The notes under the pieces are model-generated. The model did not search any database and had not been told where the DNA came from. It saw only the letters and a list, made by a program, of their open reading frames with translations. A stretch of DNA of 8,591 bases from an uncultured Ruminococcus sp. (GTDB lineage: Bacteria > Bacillota > Clostridia > Oscillospirales > Ruminococcaceae). The DNA lies in assembly GCA_945835085.1 (NCBI GenBank), contig CAMAIG010000039.1, forward strand, positions 1 to 8,591, written 5' to 3'. Position 1 is the first letter of the stretch; each line of letters opens with the position of its first letter. The position numbers and the translations under genes are program-made. Below, piece after piece: positions 5,687-8,591 of this stretch.

Positions 5687-6931
5687 TTAATCCTCGCCGT
5701 CGCCGAAATCCGTTGCTTCCATGAGCTTGTTCCAGGTATTATTTACACTTGCAGCACATTCGCAGTATTTCTCGGATATCATTTCAACGGGTATACCCAA
5801 GGCTTCCGCAGAAGCACGCATTTTAGTCCATTCGGCATTCTCATAGGAAAGTATCGTATCAAACAGCAGACCTGCTCTGCCCTCTCGGGAGATAAGTGCG
5901 TTCTTGACCTCATCGCTGATAGGTATCTGAGCAAGAACATCTGCAAGGGGCATCTGCATAAGCTTTCCAAGGGTGGAGAACATTCCCATGAGATAAGCCT
6001 CCGAGCGGGAAATGTCCATATTATCGGCAAAATCCAGCAGCTCCGAGCAGAAGCTTCCTCGGAGGAAGGAGAGCTTTATCAGCTCGTCGGGCATGGAGCC
6101 GTCGTCTGCTTTGAAGGAAAGCAGATATATCCACTGCTTGAGCTGACCGAGTCCCAGTATCACAAGCGCCTGCTTAACGGATTTTGCACGGTTTCTCAGG
6201 GCAAAGTATGCCGAATTTACAAGCTTCAGCAGTGCATATGTGAGGGAAACGTCCCTGGAAACTATCTCCTCGATCTCGTCGATATCAGGCTCGTCACGGT
6301 TAACAGCCACCATGAGCATCATGAAATTGCCCTGCATGACCTTTGATTTCTGGAGAGAAGCGGGTATTTTATCAGCAACATAGCTTCCCTGGAAGCCTGT
6401 GCAGCCGTAAAGCACAGCCTTTTCGTATGCTTCGGCGCAGTCGATATTATAAGCGATCATGCTCTTGCCGAAGGACTTGCCTATCCTGATGATATTTTCA
6501 AGAGAGGGGTCCTCATGATTTCTGAAATTCACCTTGATATAGTCAACGATATCAAGGACGCCGAAATATCTCGGTGCAAACTCAAAATCCACCACAGCGA
6601 CCTTATATCCCGACTGCTTGAACTTTGTGATAAGGGAGTGGGACATGGGGTTAGTGATGAGGGTGTCCTCTATCTGGATAACGAGCTTATCCGTATCGAA
6701 CATTTTCGGGATATTTTTCACCAGGAGATTTTTTGTGAAGGTGATATATGCGGTTTTTCCGCCGATAAAGCTGCCTGTGTCCATAGACGACAGGAAATTC
6801 TCTATTGCATTTGCAGCGGAGGTATCGTCTGCCTGCCACATCTCCACCTGATCGTCGGCATACATTATCTCATAGCCAACGGCCTTCTGATCCTTATCCA
6901 TAATGGTTTGTCTGACAATATACGGCTCCAT
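5687..6931 (-). CDS. EAL-HDOD (YuxH-type) signalling protein with a degenerate EAL domain
   Basis: The product is 414 residues and cytoplasmic, the usual length of YuxH-like proteins. An EAL-type fold spans about 1-190: VRQTIMDKDQKAVGYEIMY (6-24), IQIEDT (85-90), VAVVDFEF (111-118), YIKVNF (131-136) and GFQGSYVADKI (179-189). An HDOD domain spans about 200-390, with LLKLVNSAYF and KQALVILGLGQLKQW. EAL enzymes hydrolyse cyclic di-GMP, but here the EAL triad reads EIM and the metal-binding DDF reads VDF, so the domain is probably inactive and may only sense or bind. HDOD domains are protein-interaction modules in signalling. AAAGGAG at 6950-6944 precedes the ATG. It is first in a likely two-gene operon with the isomerase-like gene. 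Confidence 0.9.
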   Translation of the reverse strand: MEPYIVRQTIMDKDQKAVGYEIMYADDQVEMWQADDTSAANAIENFLSSMDTGSFIGGKTAYITFTKNLLVKNIPKMFDTDKLVIQIEDTLITNPMSHSLITKFKQSGYKVAVVDFEFAPRYFGVLDIVDYIKVNFRNHEDPSLENIIRIGKSFGKSMIAYNIDCAEAYEKAVLYGCTGFQGSYVADKIPASLQKSKVMQGNFMMLMVAVNRDEPDIDEIEEIVSRDVSLTYALLKLVNSAYFALRNRAKSVKQALVILGLGQLKQWIYLLSFKADDGSMPDELIKLSFLRGSFCSELLDFADNMDISRSEAYLMGMFSTLGKLMQMPLADVLAQIPISDEVKNALISREGRAGLLFDTILSYENAEWTKMRASAEALGIPVEMISEKYCECAASVNNTWNKLMEATDFGDGED

Positions 6932-6949
6932 AAATACTTACCGCTCCTT

Positions 6950-7055
6950 TATAAAGCAATTTCTATCTGCATAAAAGCATTTTTTCATCTGCTATTGTAT
7001 ATTCAAGAATATTATACCACATCTTGTATAAAATTTCAACAGTATAAAGCAATTT
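6950..7055. repeat. 13-bp direct repeat flanking the EAL-HDOD promoter
   Basis: TATAAAGCAATTT occurs exactly at 6950-6962 and 7043-7055, 93 bp apart. One copy lies just upstream of the -35 and the other touches the ribosome binding site. It may be a pair of regulator sites, or chance in AT-rich DNA. Confidence 0.35.
7011..7039 (-). promoter_or_regulatory. Sigma-A promoter of the EAL-HDOD operon
   Basis: On the minus strand TTGAAA (7039-7034), a 17-bp spacer and TATAAT (7016-7011) with an extended -10 TGG. The start site is expected near 7004, giving a leader of about 70 nt. The rest of the 6932-7108 gap is AT-rich without other clear signals. Confidence 0.85.
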
Positions 7056-7108
7056 TTTTAGAACTTTTTTCGATTATTTACAAAAGTGACAAATGCTCTG
7101 TATCAGGC

Positions 7109-7138
7109 AAAAAAAATGCCCCGATTAGCGTCGGGGCA
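7109..7138 (-). terminator. Intrinsic terminator of the pdaA-like gene
   Basis: On the minus strand TGCCCCGA (7138-7131), loop CGCTAA, TCGGGGCA (7124-7117), then T8 (7116-7109). It lies about 110 bases after the stop codon of the deacetylase gene. Confidence 0.9.
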
Positions 7139-7139
7139 C

Positions 7140-7207
7140 TGCTTTCATTACGAAAGCAAGACAAAACAAGGAAGATAACGAGTTGCTCTGCTGTCTGCAT
7201 CAGCAGA
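7140..7207 (-). other. Two hairpins in the 3' tail of the pdaA-like transcript
   Basis: Between the stop codon and the terminator are a stem of TCTGCTG with CAGCAGA (7187-7193 / 7201-7207, 7-nt loop) and a stem of TGCTTTC with GAAAGCA (7140-7146 / 7152-7158, 5-nt loop). With the terminator they make three consecutive hairpins. They may protect the mRNA end; no RNA family is recognised. Confidence 0.4.
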
Positions 7208-7247
7208 ACAGTGGGTATATCAAAATTCCGCAATGGAATCTGATGAC

Positions 7248-8003
7248 TTAAATTTCGGGGAGGGCGAATTCATAGCCAGCCGCCCTTATCCTGTCGATAG
7301 CTTCGGGAAGTATCTCACAGTTGGTGGCGGAAACGCTGTGGAGCAGATAAACTGCACCGCCGTGAGCCGCTCCCGATACTCTTTCCAGGGCTTCTCCAGC
7401 ATCGGGCTGGTCGTTAACGTTCCAGTCGCAGTAGGCAAAGCTCCATAAAAGAGTCTTATATCCGCAGTCCTTGACCTCACAAAGCGCCTGCTCGGAGTAT
7501 TCGCCGCAGGGAGGACGGAACAGGGTCATTTCATAGCCGTATTTTTCCTTGACAAGCTCATGGAGGGACATTATTTCGTTCCTTGCATCATTGGGGCTGA
7601 GCTTGGGGAGAGAAGCGTGGTCCATACCGTGATTGCCGATAACGTGACCCTCGTCTATCATACGCCTGACAAGCTCTTCATTTCGCTTGGCGTAATCCCC
7701 CGTAAGGAAGAACACAGCCTTAACGTTTTTATCCCTGAGCGTGTCAAGTATCGGCGCAGTATAGCCGTTTTCATAGCCCTGATCGAAGGTCAGGCAGACC
7801 GTATCGCTGTCGGTCATGGCATAGGCGCCGTATTTATAAAACTGTTCGTTGAACATTATAGCGCCCAGGGGACAGTTTTCGTCGTTAACCTCACGCCCCT
7901 GACCGTATCCGTAAAGGGTATTGTCCAGAGCGTATGCGGCTGAGGGGAATGACATCAGGACCGCTGCTGCAAGAACAAAGGGTATCAGCCTTTTAGCAGT
8001 CAT
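7248..8003 (-). CDS. pdaA: Secreted PdaA-like polysaccharide deacetylase (NodB/CE4 family)
   Basis: In Bacillus subtilis PdaA removes the acetyl group from muramic acid on the way to the muramic delta-lactam of spore cortex. This 251-residue protein has a signal peptide, with a likely cut after Ala25 (AYA). The NodB domain covers about 67-250: LTFDQGYENGYT (71-82), GNHGMDH (123-129, metal ligands His125 and His129), RPPCGEYS (163-170), WSFAYCDWNVNDQ (187-199) and LLHSVSATN (220-228). FD-x-GYENGYT and the WS-FA-x-DW block are close to PdaA as I recall it. Gln75 replaces the usual second Asp (Asn in B. subtilis PdaA). The ATG at 8003 has AAGGAGG 6 nt upstream. An upstream ATG at 8063 has no binding site. 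The leader carries a CATGATG/CATCATG hairpin near 8040-8064. A vegetative peptidoglycan deacetylase role is the alternative. Confidence 0.85.
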   Translation of the reverse strand: MTAKRLIPFVLAAAVLMSFPSAAYALDNTLYGYGQGREVNDENCPLGAIMFNEQFYKYGAYAMTDSDTVCLTFDQGYENGYTAPILDTLRDKNVKAVFFLTGDYAKRNEELVRRMIDEGHVIGNHGMDHASLPKLSPNDARNEIMSLHELVKEKYGYEMTLFRPPCGEYSEQALCEVKDCGYKTLLWSFAYCDWNVNDQPDAGEALERVSGAAHGGAVYLLHSVSATNCEILPEAIDRIRAAGYEFALPEI

Positions 8004-8128
8004 ATTAAGCCTCCTTTTTCGCAGAATATCTATCATAAACATGATGAGCGAAAGCATCATCATGGGACAATGATAGCATATGCGGATTTCGGGGACTTAA
8101 CCCTGCCCTTATTTTCTTGCCTGATATA

Positions 8129-8137
8129 ATTATACCA
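8129..8137 (-). promoter_or_regulatory. Extended -10 promoter of the pdaA-like gene, no -35
   Basis: The minus strand reads TGG-TATAAT (8137-8129). No acceptable -35 lies 16-18 bp upstream. A WalR-like direct repeat occupies that position instead, which suggests an activator-dependent promoter. The start site would be near 8122, giving a leader of about 118 nt. Confidence 0.65.
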
Positions 8138-8155
8138 TATACTCTGAAAAATACC

Positions 8156-8172
8156 ACTACAATTTGGTTACA
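8156..8172 (-). promoter_or_regulatory. WalR-like box at the -35 position of the pdaA-like gene
   Basis: TGTAAC-CAAAT-TGTAGT on the minus strand is a direct repeat at 11-bp period that differs from TGTWAH-N5-TGTWAH at one base. Its centre is about 42 bp upstream of the predicted start site, the classical position for an activator that replaces the -35. Confidence 0.5.
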
Positions 8173-8223
8173 ATTCGGTAATTTTCTGAACTTTCATCAT
8201 TCTGTCACATAACAGAATGGACG

Positions 8224-8258
8224 AAAAAAGACGCCGCAGGAAAAAGCTCCCCGGCGCC
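8224..8258 (-). terminator. Intrinsic terminator of ireB
   Basis: On the minus strand GGCGCCG (8258-8252) pairs with CGGCGTC (8236-8230) with one G-T wobble, with extra pairing inside, followed by T6 (8229-8224). It lies 26 bases after the ireB stop codon. Confidence 0.75.
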
Positions 8259-8283
8259 TGTAAAAATCCGTATTACAGCCTTA

Positions 8284-8532
8284 TCATGCACCCAGGTAGG
8301 ATTTTACCAGTGCCTGTAAAAGCTCGTCACGGTCAATGTGGCGTATGAGGCTTCGAGCATTGTTGTATGTAGTTATATATGTGGGGTCCTCTGAGAGAAT
8401 GTACCCAACTATCTGATTGATGGGATTATAGCCCTTTTCTCTAAGCGCATCATAGATGAGCGTAAGGTTCTTTTTCAGCTCAGCTTCCTTGTCCTCATAG
8501 ACAGAGAATGTCATAGTCTGCTCATTATTCAT
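8284..8532 (-). CDS. ireB: IreB family regulatory phosphoprotein (formerly UPF0297)
   Basis: This 82-residue cytoplasmic protein carries the family signature [17 protein letters not shown] (34-50), followed by [20 protein letters not shown] and a KSYL end, at the usual family length. In Enterococcus faecalis IreB is phosphorylated on N-terminal threonines by the PASTA kinase IreK and acts negatively on intrinsic cephalosporin resistance. Thr6 and Thr8 here are the equivalent candidates. It ends in tandem stops TGA TAA. The ATG at 8532 has no AGGAG-like site upstream. Instead it overlaps a TGA of an upstream open frame (ATGA), so translation is probably coupled. In many Firmicutes the gene lies between alaS and ruvX; neither is visible here, and ireB is last in its transcript because a terminator follows. 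Confidence 0.93.
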   Translation of the reverse strand: MNNEQTMTFSVYEDKEAELKKNLTLIYDALREKGYNPINQIVGYILSEDPTYITTYNNARSLIRHIDRDELLQALVKSYLGA

Positions 8533-8591
8533 AGGGGATTGGCACTGGATGTTTTTACCATCCTGCTCTGTTTCTGTAAAGGCAGTTTATT
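8529..8591 (-). CDS. C-terminal end of an upstream gene cut by the window edge
   Basis: An open frame enters from the window edge and ends at the TGA at 8531-8529, overlapping the ireB ATG as ATGA. The visible 20 residues ([10 protein letters not shown], then [10 protein letters not shown]) match no family I recognise and are not an obvious AlaS end. The overlap, and the absence of a ribosome binding site for ireB, are the grounds for calling it coding. A short leader frame starting at the internal ATG (8561) is the alternative. Confidence 0.4.
   Translation of the reverse strand, partial: NKLPLQKQSRMVKTSSANPL

Noticed and set aside
6932..7010. Cyclic di-GMP riboswitch ahead of the EAL-HDOD gene
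   Set aside because: The leader is only about 70 nt, AT-rich, with no conserved riboswitch core visible.
6515..7243. Long plus-strand frame opposite the EAL-HDOD gene
   Set aside because: It is antisense to a clear protein-family match, has no start signal and runs into terminator and promoter sequence.
8004..8063. Upstream ATG at 8063 for the deacetylase
   Set aside because: No binding site precedes it, the extra residues spoil the signal peptide and a hairpin occupies that DNA. AAGGAGG sits 6 nt before the ATG at 8003.

Overview
The window looks like chromosomal DNA from a low-to-mid GC anaerobic Firmicute of the class Clostridia, most likely a Ruminococcus-like member of the Oscillospiraceae. 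The grounds are strong AAGGAG-type ribosome binding sites, sigma-A promoters with extended -10 elements, an IreB-family phosphoprotein, a PdaA-type polysaccharide deacetylase, a YuxH-type EAL-HDOD protein, and a stand-alone homologue of the 2-hydroxyacyl-CoA dehydratase/activase family. The genus is an inference from gene content. I see no phage, IS, tRNA, rRNA or CRISPR.

Layout. (1) 10-903, minus: an XRE-type regulator with its own promoter and a possible self-operator. (2) 966-1353: a gene-free stretch I cannot explain. (3) 1354-3427, plus: a two-gene operon of a cysteine-rich dehydratase-family protein and a small protein whose C-terminus resembles the flagellar cap protein FliD, closed by a hairpin terminator. 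(4) 3453-4512, plus: an envelope protein that looks like a degenerate LytR-CpsA-Psr (LCP) protein, preceded by a perfect WalR-type box and a strong promoter. (5) 4524-4730: a tandem array of about 64-bp palindromic units, followed by a bidirectional terminator at 4796-4847 between convergent genes. (6) 7039-4846, minus: a likely two-gene operon of a degenerate EAL-HDOD protein and a TIM-barrel sugar-phosphate isomerase-like protein, separated by a 38-bp near-palindrome. (7) 8172-7109, minus: a secreted PdaA-like deacetylase whose promoter lacks a -35 and carries a WalR-like box there instead. (8) 8591-8224, minus: ireB, with a start overlapping the stop of an open frame that runs off the window.

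Shared theme. Three genes point to cell-envelope maintenance: the LCP-like protein, the PdaA-like deacetylase and IreB (in enterococci a target of the PASTA kinase IreK). The first two carry TGTAAT-N5-TGTAAT-like boxes, so they may belong to one WalR-like regulon. This link is inferred from motifs only.

The least explained parts are the palindromic array, the FliD-like small protein co-transcribed with the dehydratase-family gene, and the LCP-like protein that lacks recognisable catalytic arginines. I did not find a clear defence system, biosynthetic cluster or other plainly new multi-gene system.
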